Origin: Eubacteriaceae bacterium UBA7485
GTDB lineage: Bacteria > Bacillota > Clostridia > Eubacteriales > Eubacteriaceae
DNA: 10,123 bases
Assembly: GCA_002478485.1 (NCBI GenBank)
Contig: DLOL01000040.1
Location: forward strand, 1-10,123
Direction: 5' to 3'
Below the pieces are notes generated by a model. It was not told the DNA's origin. It searched no databases and worked only from the letters and a program-made list of their open reading frames with translations. Position 1 is the stretch's first letter. Each line of letters starts with the position of its first letter. A program made the position numbers and the translations under genes. Shown here piece after piece: positions 1 to 5,807 of the stretch.

Positions 1-87
1 CAGGGCGGGGAGGATGTCACAGTTGTTTTTCTGTATATTCGAACCGGCTATGAAGACTTGAAATCTTCTTTATCCGGAACGAAATAG
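1..87 (+). CDS. C-terminal end of an unidentified protein (5' truncated by window edge)
   Basis: Frame 1 is open from the first base and ends in TAG at 85-87, giving 28 residues that begin QGGEDVTVVFLYIRTG. A hydrophobic strand (VTVVFLYI) is followed by a polar tail. A terminator lies immediately after the stop, as expected for a real gene end, but its U-tract faces the other strand. The fragment is too short to assign. The GxxxVxVxxxY pattern faintly recalls the C-terminal OB-like strand of DnaE-type polymerase subunits, but this is not enough for a call. It could also be a chance open frame. Confidence 0.4.
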   Translation, partial: QGGEDVTVVFLYIRTGYEDLKSSLSGTK

Positions 88-115
88 AAAAGGCGCGGCC
101 TGTTGTGAACCGCGC
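84..115 (-). terminator. Intrinsic terminator of the minus-strand DUF4236 gene
   Basis: Inverted repeat GCGCGG (93-98) / CCGCGC (110-115) with an 11-nt loop. Read on the minus strand the stem is followed by CTTTTCTATTT, a fair U-tract, about 75 bp past the stop of the gene at 193-1263. On the plus strand the stem is followed by GCTCTGCTT, so termination of the plus-strand gene ending at 87 would be weaker. Confidence 0.65.
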
Positions 116-192
116 GCTCTGCTTGAAATAAACTTTCCCGACTGTAATTTCAGTTTCTTCGCTAATCTTCTGAATCATCGATTGTTTCCGAA

Positions 193-1263
193 TCAAACCT
201 TCAAGGTGAGAGGAGTCACTTCTTCCAATCCTTTTGTTTTTAAAAATTTCATATGATGTTCGAAGTTATCCATACTGTCTGAAGCGTCGATGGCATCCAG
301 ATTCAGATTCGAAAATTTCGTCCGTTCGATTAAAACCGACAAAACCGTATCTTGAAGATTCTTTCCTGTGCTGGTATCCAAAGACTGATTCTGGATGTTC
401 ACCAAGACCTCCTGAATCGGAAGGGAATTAAAGATATTTCTTGCAATATCCAACGCAAGACTACAGACGAAATCTTCACATAGAGAATAATAGTTTGTTT
501 TTGACATTTTTCTCTTTGACAGTCTCCCTGTTTTTGTCAGCGAGTAAGATTCATTTGGAATCACATCACTAAAGTTAACGGTAAGATCGACTTGACAGGA
601 TATCGGACTTTTAACCGATACAGAGTGACTGGTCAATAGATTTTCAGCAGATGTGAAAGTATCGCCGGTTTCAATCACCTCTTCCATTACAGCGGTATCG
701 CCCGAGAGAACACCCTGCGCTTCTTCCTTCAAATTCTGCCATTTTTCATAGACCTTCTGATCTTCCGCTTTCGCCTGATCAAGCTCTTTTTGGAAAGTGC
801 CATTCGATTCGGGATTGAACATCTTGAAGTGTTTGGCAAGAAATCCGGGTTTATAAGCGTTTTCTTCGCTCTCCACCTGATCCTCTTTTGAGGATTGACT
901 GTAAGGAGAAGTGGACGTGAGAAGCTCGTTCCAGTCAATCTCCGGTACCGGATTCAGATAGAGGTGTGTAATATTATGAATATAGGTTTCATATTCATTT
1001 ACGCAGGCTTCTGGATTTTCTTCCGAAGCGGACTGCTCGTTTGAAAGATCTCCGGATCCAAATCTTTTATGTGGAAAAATCGGAGTGGTCGTTGAATAGC
1101 TTAAGCCGGTTCCCGGAAGGCTGGCTGTCTTTGTGAGCTTGCCGTCTGAGTTCAGTGTTGTATGAAACATTCGGTCGCCTAAAGTGACACTCACGTCATG
1201 CTTATTCAAATTAAGACGGATGCCTTTTGCAATTGGTATTGATTTTCTAAATCGGAAACCCAT
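193..1263 (-). CDS. DUF4236 domain-containing protein with long uncharacterised C-terminal region
   Basis: The 356-residue product has an N-terminal DUF4236 domain at about residues 1-60. It opens MGFRFRKSI and ends its repeat-like beta module with LPGTGLSYST, both hallmarks of that family. DUF4236 is a small beta-rich module of unknown function, often placed at the head of otherwise unrelated proteins. Residues 60-250 are rich in Glu, Asn and Ser, with a charged helical stretch around 150-190 and no obvious signal peptide or membrane segment. Residues 250-356 look globular, with alternating hydrophobic helices (for example VCSLALDIARNIFNSL). I recognise no catalytic motif. The ATG start at 1263 is supported by AGAGGA seven bases upstream. 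The gene is isolated: a strong terminator lies upstream (1323-1361) and another downstream, so it is probably monocistronic. DUF4236 identity is fairly sure; function is unknown. Confidence 0.85.
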   Translation of the reverse strand: MGFRFRKSIPIAKGIRLNLNKHDVSVTLGDRMFHTTLNSDGKLTKTASLPGTGLSYSTTTPIFPHKRFGSGDLSNEQSASEENPEACVNEYETYIHNITHLYLNPVPEIDWNELLTSTSPYSQSSKEDQVESEENAYKPGFLAKHFKMFNPESNGTFQKELDQAKAEDQKVYEKWQNLKEEAQGVLSGDTAVMEEVIETGDTFTSAENLLTSHSVSVKSPISCQVDLTVNFSDVIPNESYSLTKTGRLSKRKMSKTNYYSLCEDFVCSLALDIARNIFNSLPIQEVLVNIQNQSLDTSTGKNLQDTVLSVLIERTKFSNLNLDAIDASDSMDNFEHHMKFLKTKGLEEVTPLTLKV

Positions 1264-1322
1264 AGTAAAATCCTCTTTTGTATGATGTTATTTATTTCAT
1301 ATCCTCAAGAGCAAATAATAGT

Positions 1323-1361
1323 AAAAAAAGACGTCTCTGATCCTGTAAGACCAAAGACGTC
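1323..1361 (-). terminator. Strong intrinsic terminator of the aminotransferase-like gene
   Basis: The hairpin has arms 1330-1342 and 1349-1361 (13 pairs including two G-U wobbles) around a 6-nt loop. On the minus strand it is followed by seven T residues (the A run at 1323-1329). It starts seven bases past the stop codon at 1368-1370, so it insulates this gene from the DUF4236 gene downstream. Confidence 0.9.
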
Positions 1362-1367
1362 AGATGT

Positions 1368-2564
1368 TTATAAAGAGACAGAAGTTTTTTTTTGTTTCGA
1401 GATCTGGATTCCCTGGGAGAACAAGACGGAGAGCGCGCCGATCATATGATCGACATCATGCACAGTTAATTCAAAGTTCGGTCTTAAAATCAGAGAAGTG
1501 TTATCTCCTTCATACGGCTTAACCAAGATGTGATATTGAAGAAGCTGTTCGATTGCGCGTTCCCTGAGCAGATTTGTCTTAAAATCCAGAAGAAAGTAAG
1601 CGTATTCTCCAATATAACTCATCTTTCCGCCGCTGTTTGCTGACAGAGCTTTCAGTTTGAAGTACAGGCGTTTAGCGACGCGTTCATACCGCATGGATAG
1701 CGGTATGTCCAAACAGCGTTTGACAATTTCATAAAGCATCAAAACGTAAGGAAGGTTTTCCTTTTGTGGAAGCAGGGAAGATTCATCTAAAATAAGCCGC
1801 TTCCTGACAGTTTTCTTAGTTGAAAACACGACATACTGATAATGTTCTTTATAAAGAAGACCGCCTGCCAGAATAAAGTCGGGCGTGATACCCAGACGCA
1901 TAAAATAAAAAAGTTCGCCGCTTCGCATCGAAAAAGAGGTCCGTTCATCCATCAGGAAGGGGATTTTCGCTTTTTTTGCAAGTTTGCCTAAAAGTTTCGC
2001 TTCATCGGATTGAATGAATCCCTCGCCGTCTGGAAGCACCGGAGTGACCACCACTGCGCTGAGTTTATTCTTTAATTCATTGAAAAGCGCCTTTAGCGTG
2101 TTTTCTTCCATTAATTCTTGAACGGATTTAACACCAAGATGCTTCTTGGCATACTTAAAACCATCAATTAGACAAGCGCGCTCTTCGGTTACTTCAGGAA
2201 CATCTCCAATTACAAGAAGAGCAGAATCAGGCTCTTTCAGCCCGATGGACTGGTAGAAAGAATACAAGGGCCTGCTATTGATGTAATAAGCCATATTGCA
2301 GTCTGGAACCTCATCCCGAACGAGGGAGAGAAGGGATTCGTGTATCGATTCAGGCGTCAATTCTCCGCTTTTATATGCTTTTGCTGAATCTAAAAGACTT
2401 TGATTCAAAGCTGGATCATAAAAGCCTGGAAGCCAGAAAAGGGGTGGACAGTTAAAACAGATATAATTTGAATCTTTGGTGATCAGGTGCGCACCATCTC
2501 CTTCAAGAAAATCCATCTGATAAAATTGGTTAAAGCTGCTGTCGTTGAAATTGGGTTTATTCAT
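1368..2564 (-). CDS. Class-III aminotransferase-fold protein lacking the PLP lysine (probable pseudoenzyme)
   Basis: The product is 398 residues, close to the 400-450 usual for class-III (subgroup II) PLP aminotransferases, and family landmarks occur in order. These are an N-terminal GDGAHLITKDSNYICF segment (family GxGxxlxDxdGxxYlD), SAVVVTPVLPDGEGFI, FLMDERTSFSMRSG at about 203-216 (family DEVqtGfgRtG), LGITPDFILAGG, and a C-terminal LILRPNFELTVHDVD (family sPPLtiteeEid). The PLP-ring aspartate is kept (D206). The Schiff-base lysine, expected 28-29 residues later, is replaced by Gly (the GG of FILAGG), and the phosphate-binding NSGxEAxExA motif reads NSRPLYSFYQ. Transamination is therefore unlikely; a binding, scaffold or regulatory role is possible. 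I chose ATG 2564 because GGGGGA lies just upstream; ATG 2576 and GTG 2591 are in-frame alternatives without a good ribosome site. It is monocistronic, with its own terminator. Confidence 0.75.
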   Translation of the reverse strand: MNKPNFNDSSFNQFYQMDFLEGDGAHLITKDSNYICFNCPPLFWLPGFYDPALNQSLLDSAKAYKSGELTPESIHESLLSLVRDEVPDCNMAYYINSRPLYSFYQSIGLKEPDSALLVIGDVPEVTEERACLIDGFKYAKKHLGVKSVQELMEENTLKALFNELKNKLSAVVVTPVLPDGEGFIQSDEAKLLGKLAKKAKIPFLMDERTSFSMRSGELFYFMRLGITPDFILAGGLLYKEHYQYVVFSTKKTVRKRLILDESSLLPQKENLPYVLMLYEIVKRCLDIPLSMRYERVAKRLYFKLKALSANSGGKMSYIGEYAYFLLDFKTNLLRERAIEQLLQYHILVKPYEGDNTSLILRPNFELTVHDVDHMIGALSVLFSQGIQISKQKKTSVSL

Positions 2565-2622
2565 AAAATCCCCCATTCTAGTTAAAGTCACTTAAAATAG
2601 ACGAAAGCTGTCGATTGGGATT

Positions 2623-2634
2623 ATTCTATCACAT
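2623..2634 (-). promoter_or_regulatory. Candidate extended -10 promoter for the aminotransferase-like gene
   Basis: On the minus strand TG-A-TAGAAT forms an extended -10 element, with TAGAAT at 2628-2623. It is about 60 bases upstream of the preferred start at 2564. No good -35 is seen at the usual distance, which is tolerated with a TGn extension. Position and motif only; not certain. Confidence 0.35.
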
Positions 2635-2778
2635 TCTTTCTTCTTCATCCCGTTTTGAACATGAGGGAAAGAAAATGCACGAAGATTGTTGTGAAAATGA
2701 CTGGCGTGTCCATGAAAGCAGGAAGGAAAGAATGGCCGAAGGAAGCTGACAGAGCGTCTTTGTGACGACCGTAAACGC

Positions 2779-2807
2779 TTGTATCCCGTTTTCTTTCAAG
2801 ATATAAT
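2779..2807 (+). promoter_or_regulatory. Candidate sigma-A-type promoter for the HPr gene
   Basis: A perfect TATAAT at 2802-2807 is preceded, 17 bases earlier, by a weak -35 TTGTAT at 2779-2784. The predicted transcript would start near 2813, just before the Shine-Dalgarno AGGAGA at 2827-2832, giving a short leader for the HPr-family gene. Confidence 0.55.
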
Positions 2808-2840
2808 ATTTCTATCACCATAGATTAGGAGATACTGGTT

Positions 2841-3113
2841 TTGATCACCAAAGAAATAACAGTCTTAAACCGCCAGGGACTTCATGCGAAGCCGGCTTCA
2901 ACTTTTGTACGTGCCTCAAATAAATTCCATTCTGATGTGTTTATTACAAAAGAAGGGATTAAGGTTAACGCAAAAAGCATTATGGGCGTTATTATTTTAG
3001 CTGTTGAGCAAGGAGACACCATTGAGCTTTCAGCAGAAGGTGAGGACGAAGTAGAGGCAATTGACGCACTGTGCGAGCTAATAAACAATAAATTTGAACT
3101 TGGAACCGAATAA
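2841..3113 (+). CDS. HPr-family phosphocarrier protein
   Basis: The 90-residue product matches the length of HPr, the small cytoplasmic carrier that takes phosphate from enzyme I to PTS EIIA domains. The active-site segment GLHAKPAS holds His15 at the canonical position. The usual Arg17 is Lys. The segment KVNAKSIMGV holds Ser46, which in Gram-positive bacteria is phosphorylated by HPr kinase in catabolite control, so both phosphorylation sites are present. Translation starts at TTG 2841, supported by AGGAGA eight bases upstream; no in-frame ATG precedes the conserved region. The gene stands alone between its own promoter and a strong terminator, with no ptsI nearby. It could be the main HPr or a paralogue such as a Crh- or NPr-like regulator. 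The nearest PTS partner in the window is the EIIA at 5307. Confidence 0.9.
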   Translation: MITKEITVLNRQGLHAKPASTFVRASNKFHSDVFITKEGIKVNAKSIMGVIILAVEQGDTIELSAEGEDEVEAIDALCELINNKFELGTE

Positions 3114-3138
3114 ATACAACCGGCAGGTTGTATTTTTT
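3112..3138 (+). terminator. Intrinsic terminator after the HPr gene
   Basis: A perfect 10-bp stem, AAATACAACC (3112-3121) / GGTTGTATTT (3126-3135), has a GGCA loop and runs into a T tract ending at 3138. It overlaps the TAA stop at 3111-3113. Confidence 0.92.
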
Positions 3139-3146
3139 ATTGCTTG

Positions 3147-3162
3147 AATTTTCAGGAAAATT
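3147..3162 (+). promoter_or_regulatory. Operator-like dyad 1 upstream of cobS
   Basis: Perfect inverted repeat AATTTTC-AG-GAAAATT. The 2-bp spacer rules out a stable RNA hairpin with the full stem, so a DNA operator for a dimeric regulator fits better. Its last base overlaps the candidate -35 TTGTGA (3162-3167). The half-site is the same as in the dyad at 3187-3206. The DtxR-type regulator encoded downstream is the obvious candidate binder, by inference. Confidence 0.5.
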
Positions 3163-3189
3163 TGTGAACTGAACAATGAGGAATAGAAA
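3162..3189 (+). promoter_or_regulatory. Candidate promoter of the cobS-dtxR unit
   Basis: TTGTGA (3162-3167) and TAGAAA (3184-3189), each four of six to consensus, are separated by 16 bases. The expected start of transcription is near 3196, giving a leader of about 36 nt before cobS. It is bracketed by the two dyads, as expected for a repressible promoter. No riboswitch fits in so short a leader. Confidence 0.4.
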
Positions 3190-3206
3190 TTTTCATAAGA
3201 AAATTT
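3187..3206 (+). promoter_or_regulatory. Operator-like dyad 2 upstream of cobS
   Basis: Perfect inverted repeat AAATTTTC-N4-GAAAATTT (spacer ATAA), sharing half-sites with the dyad at 3147-3162. The two centres are 42 bp apart, four helical turns, so bound dimers would face the same side of the DNA. It overlaps the candidate -10 and start site, a classic repressing position. Confidence 0.55.
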
Positions 3207-3231
3207 GCTTTCAATTCGTTAAAATATAGGT

Positions 3232-3987
3232 ATGAAAAAATTTTTAGTCGCTTTATCTTTTTTTACCAGAATTCCTGTAAAGATAAAAAATGTGACCAAT
3301 GAAGAGTTTTTTGAAGCTATGCAGCTTATGCCTCTCGTGGGTGTGCTGATCGGCGCCGTCCTCTGGCTGGTCGCGTGGAGCGGATACTTTATTCAAAATC
3401 CTCAACTGAGCTCTTTTCTTATACTTGTTGTCTACCTGCTATTAACCGGGGGGCTTCATCTGGATGGTGTGGCGGATACAGGAGATGCCGTTTTTTCTGC
3501 AAGAGACAAGAAGAGAATGTTTGAAATCATGAAGGATTCACGTCTTGGGACATATGGCGCAGTTTGCCTTTTTATGGTTTTACTGGGGTATTATGTTTCA
3601 GGTCAGTGGTTTGTTACGGACTATACACTGGTATTAATCCTGGTGCCGGTAATTGGGCGGTTTTGTGCGGTTTTTCTCGGAACCTTCTCGCAGGCTTGCC
3701 CGGAAGGCGGAGGACTTGGAAAAGGCTTTGTTCAATTTGCACAGAACTGGATACCAGTTCTATACGGCATTGTCATTCTAAGCGTAACGTGGATTTTTTT
3801 TGATAAAGTCATTTTAGTTGCGGAAGTATTTTCTGTTTTGTTCACGATATTCCTCATATGGTATTATAAAAAAACTTTAGGCGGAATTACCGGGGATCAA
3901 ATTGGACTAACAATAGAGCTCACCCAGCTTTTCTTTATGATGGCAGTGATCATTACTTCAAAGATATATTATTTATACTTAATATAG
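3232..3987 (+). CDS. cobS: Adenosylcobinamide-GDP ribazoletransferase (cobalamin synthase)
   Basis: CobS is the integral-membrane enzyme that joins adenosylcobinamide-GDP to alpha-ribazole (or its phosphate), the last assembly step of adenosylcobalamin. The 251-residue product has the family N-terminus (FLVALSFFTRIPVK) and the acidic signature GGLHLDGVADTGDA at 73-86, with Asp78, Asp82 and Asp85. These are followed by FEIMKDSRLGTYG at 97-109 and several hydrophobic membrane segments (about 31-50, 61-73, 110-123, 130-150, 175-225 and the C-terminus). The length is normal. The ATG start at 3232 is set by the conserved N-terminus; the ribosome site is weak (only TAGG, too close). The gene for a DtxR-type regulator begins 21 bp after its stop, so they are probably co-transcribed. 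No other cobalamin gene is in the window. Confidence 0.95.
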   Translation: MKKFLVALSFFTRIPVKIKNVTNEEFFEAMQLMPLVGVLIGAVLWLVAWSGYFIQNPQLSSFLILVVYLLLTGGLHLDGVADTGDAVFSARDKKRMFEIMKDSRLGTYGAVCLFMVLLGYYVSGQWFVTDYTLVLILVPVIGRFCAVFLGTFSQACPEGGGLGKGFVQFAQNWIPVLYGIVILSVTWIFFDKVILVAEVFSVLFTIFLIWYYKKTLGGITGDQIGLTIELTQLFFMMAVIITSKIYYLYLI

Positions 3988-4008
3988 AGCCGAAACAAGG
4001 AGGCTTTT

Positions 4009-4419
4009 ATGACGAAAGAAGGCAGAGGACTTGGCTTATCCGAGTCGATTGAAGATTATATCGAGCGAATCTATCTGGATCAAGTTCAAGACGGAAGGGG
4101 CGTGCGGATTACGGACCTAGCGGCGGCTATGGATGTAAGCAAGGCTAGTGCGAATGATGCAGTCAAGAAACTTAAAAATATGGGATTTGTGGATCATGAA
4201 CGCTATGGTCAAATTTACTTAACTGACAGCGGAATTGAAGCGGGAAAGAAGATCTATAACCGCCATACAGTCTTGACACAGTTTTTTGAACGTTTTCTCG
4301 ATATTGATCCGGAAACGGCAGAAGCCGATGCATGCGGAATTGAACATGTTATCAGTGAAAAATCCTTTAAAGCGATCAAAAAGCTTGTCTGCGCAGCTGA
4401 AGAGAACGCCCTGAAATAA
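4009..4419 (+). CDS. DtxR/MntR-family metal-dependent transcriptional regulator
   Basis: The 136-residue product has the two-domain form of the family: an N-terminal winged helix (about 10-75, with recognition-helix region VSKASANDAVKKLKNMGFV) and a metal-binding dimerisation domain, without the SH3-like third domain of DtxR. This is the MntR size. Likely metal ligands are Asp16 and Glu19 in SIEDYIERIY, His86 in NRHTVL, and Cys109, Glu112 and His113 in ACGIEHVIS. Asp16 is as in MntR, but Cys109 is as in iron-sensing DtxR/IdeR (Glu in MntR), so the preferred metal cannot be read off simply. ATG 4009 has a perfect AAGGAGG five bases upstream. It follows cobS by 21 bp and ends at a terminator. 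Autoregulation through the dyads upstream of cobS is likely, by inference. Confidence 0.9.
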   Translation: MTKEGRGLGLSESIEDYIERIYLDQVQDGRGVRITDLAAAMDVSKASANDAVKKLKNMGFVDHERYGQIYLTDSGIEAGKKIYNRHTVLTQFFERFLDIDPETAEADACGIEHVISEKSFKAIKKLVCAAEENALK

Positions 4420-4424
4420 ATTTT

Positions 4425-4447
4425 GCGGCATTAAGCCGCTTTTTTTA
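4425..4447 (+). terminator. Intrinsic terminator after the DtxR-type gene
   Basis: GCGGC (4425-4429) / GCCGC (4435-4439) with loop ATTAA, followed by seven T residues, five bases past the TAA stop. Confidence 0.85.
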
Positions 4448-4579
4448 TGTTTTGACGTTCTTGCTTATAAATTATTCTTGAATTATCTTTTTAGAGGTCT
4501 TTATATATTAATTGATATCCTATTTAAAAAATCGGTTAATATTAATATAGATATTCAATTTCGCATTAGGATAAAGACC

Positions 4580-5275
4580 ATGCTCGAAAGTCATAGAAAA
4601 TTTGAAGAAGATATATCTTTTATTCAATCCTTATCTTTCAATGAATTTAACGAAATTATTAAAAGGTTTCGAATTTCTACTTCATCCAATTTGTTTGTAA
4701 ATTTGGGCATGAAGAATAATTCAGGGAAGTTTTATGCTTTAGGCTTGCTTCTTTCAGATCAGAATATCTTCACTTGCCAGATTACATACCTGAAGACAGG
4801 TAAAGAAGATGGAGAAAAAGAAAGTCTGGCTTTTAAAGGTTCACTTTTGAAACAGCTTTTCTGTGTTTACCGGTATCTGGCCGGAAAGAACAGCCAATCT
4901 ACGAAATCAAAGAGAGCATCGACAGATGACTATCCACGAGAAGCGCTTTGGTTTGCTGTTGTGTTTGCTTTTTTGGTTCATGACTATTCAACCATGTGGA
5001 ATCTTTATATCAAGTGTTTTCCCGACCGTATTGAATTCAGTCCGGATATTGTAGTGGAAAATATGAAAGAGCCGGCTGAATCCAGAATCCAGTATATGAA
5101 GAGAAAGCAAAGCAGATTAATTCGTATTTTCAATTTCTTAAAACTGGTTGATATTGAAAATTTAGGTCTGAATCGGATTTACTTAGCATATAATAGTCAT
5201 AATGAACAGCCTGAAATCGTTCTTAGCAGTGAATGCTTTAAAATAGTCCTTCCCAATAGAAACGTTTCAGCTTGA
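4580..5275 (+). CDS. Truncated, eroded AlbA_2/divergent-AAA (RecG-like, GHKL C-terminal) regulator fragment
   Basis: The product corresponds to the C-terminal half of the large family of putative transcriptional regulators with an N-terminal AlbA_2 (Schlafen-like) DNA-binding domain and a C-terminal GHKL-like module. From the 4580 start, recognisable landmarks are a SLSFNEF segment (family LTF), LGLLLSDQN, FKGSLLKQLFCVYRYL, DYPREAL, FPDRIEF and a terminal VLPNRN. The N-terminal DNA-binding domain is absent because the DtxR-type gene lies directly upstream. The key GHKL stretch, normally REALxNAxVHRDYS, reads WFAVVFAFLVHDYS, so the conserved Glu and Asn are lost; SPGGLP has become SPDIVV. I chose ATG 4580 (AGGA eight bases upstream). 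The frame stays open upstream to a TTG at 4478 with no ribosome site, in very AT-rich DNA. It is probably a decaying remnant, although no stop codon interrupts it. Confidence 0.6.
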   Translation: MLESHRKFEEDISFIQSLSFNEFNEIIKRFRISTSSNLFVNLGMKNNSGKFYALGLLLSDQNIFTCQITYLKTGKEDGEKESLAFKGSLLKQLFCVYRYLAGKNSQSTKSKRASTDDYPREALWFAVVFAFLVHDYSTMWNLYIKCFPDRIEFSPDIVVENMKEPAESRIQYMKRKQSRLIRIFNFLKLVDIENLGLNRIYLAYNSHNEQPEIVLSSECFKIVLPNRNVSA

Positions 5276-5306
5276 ATTCAATAACGGGAATTTTGAGGTA
5301 AAGGAA

Positions 5307-5756
5307 TTGATTCTAGAAGAATTCGTTAATAAAAATCATGCTGCCTTTTACGATCAGCTCGGGGACTGGAAAGAGGCCATTACGAAAGGATGTGAAATCC
5401 TGGAGAAAGACGGGTCGGTTACACCTGAATATAAAGAAAAAATTATTGAGACGGTTGATAACATTGGTCCGTATTTTATCGTTGCCCCTGAAATTGCAGT
5501 CTCTCATTCACAAAATGATTACAGCTGTGTTAACAAAAAAGGAATCAGTCTGCTGGTTCTAAAAGAACCGGTCTATTTTGAATCGCAGCCGGTCAAAATC
5601 CTCTTCACACTGGCATCGAAAGAGCCGAATGAACATTTGGACAGCATGCTGAGGCTTTCTGAAATGCTTTTAAATCCAGAGCTGGTTAGCGAATTAAAAG
5701 AAGCTGACAGTTCGGAGAAACTTCTTGAACTGGATAAGAATTTCCCGGAGATTTAA
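5307..5756 (+). CDS. Orphan PTS sugar transporter subunit IIA (ascorbate/fructose-mannitol type)
   Basis: The 149-residue product has the size and pattern of PTS EIIA type-2 domains of the UlaC/SgaA group. These domains take phosphate from HPr on a histidine and pass it to EIIB. Landmarks are DWKEAI near residue 20, IGPYFIVAPEIAVSH with the likely phospho-accepting His67, and a second conserved His110 in the EHLDSML segment. The usual LPHAR around the active site is VSHSQ, so the neighbouring Arg is missing. Translation starts at TTG 5307 with GAGG eight bases upstream; no in-frame ATG occurs until residue 114. No EIIB or EIIC gene is nearby, so it may serve a distant transporter or act as a regulatory EIIA. 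It lies 31 bp after the AlbA-type remnant and 51 bp before the DUF1643 gene, with no terminator between, so one transcript is likely. Confidence 0.88.
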   Translation: MILEEFVNKNHAAFYDQLGDWKEAITKGCEILEKDGSVTPEYKEKIIETVDNIGPYFIVAPEIAVSHSQNDYSCVNKKGISLLVLKEPVYFESQPVKILFTLASKEPNEHLDSMLRLSEMLLNPELVSELKEADSSEKLLELDKNFPEI

Positions 5757-5807
5757 GCTTATGAAAAAGGGAATATAGGAATCAGCATTTATTAAGAGGT
5801 TAGGCAA

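Noticed and set aside
2591..2591. GTG start nine codons upstream of the chosen start for the aminotransferase-like protein
   Set aside because: No ribosome site precedes it, whereas the ATG at 2564 has GGGGGA close upstream; kept only as an alternative.
2661..2765. A 34-codon plus-strand frame (MRERKCTKIVV...) upstream of the HPr gene
   Set aside because: No Shine-Dalgarno, no recognisable pattern, and it lies upstream of the HPr promoter; best read as intergenic DNA.
3139..3231. A cobalamin riboswitch before cobS
   Set aside because: Only about 93 bases separate the HPr terminator from cobS, and the leader from the likely start site is about 36 nt, too short for a B12 riboswitch; no B12-box was seen.
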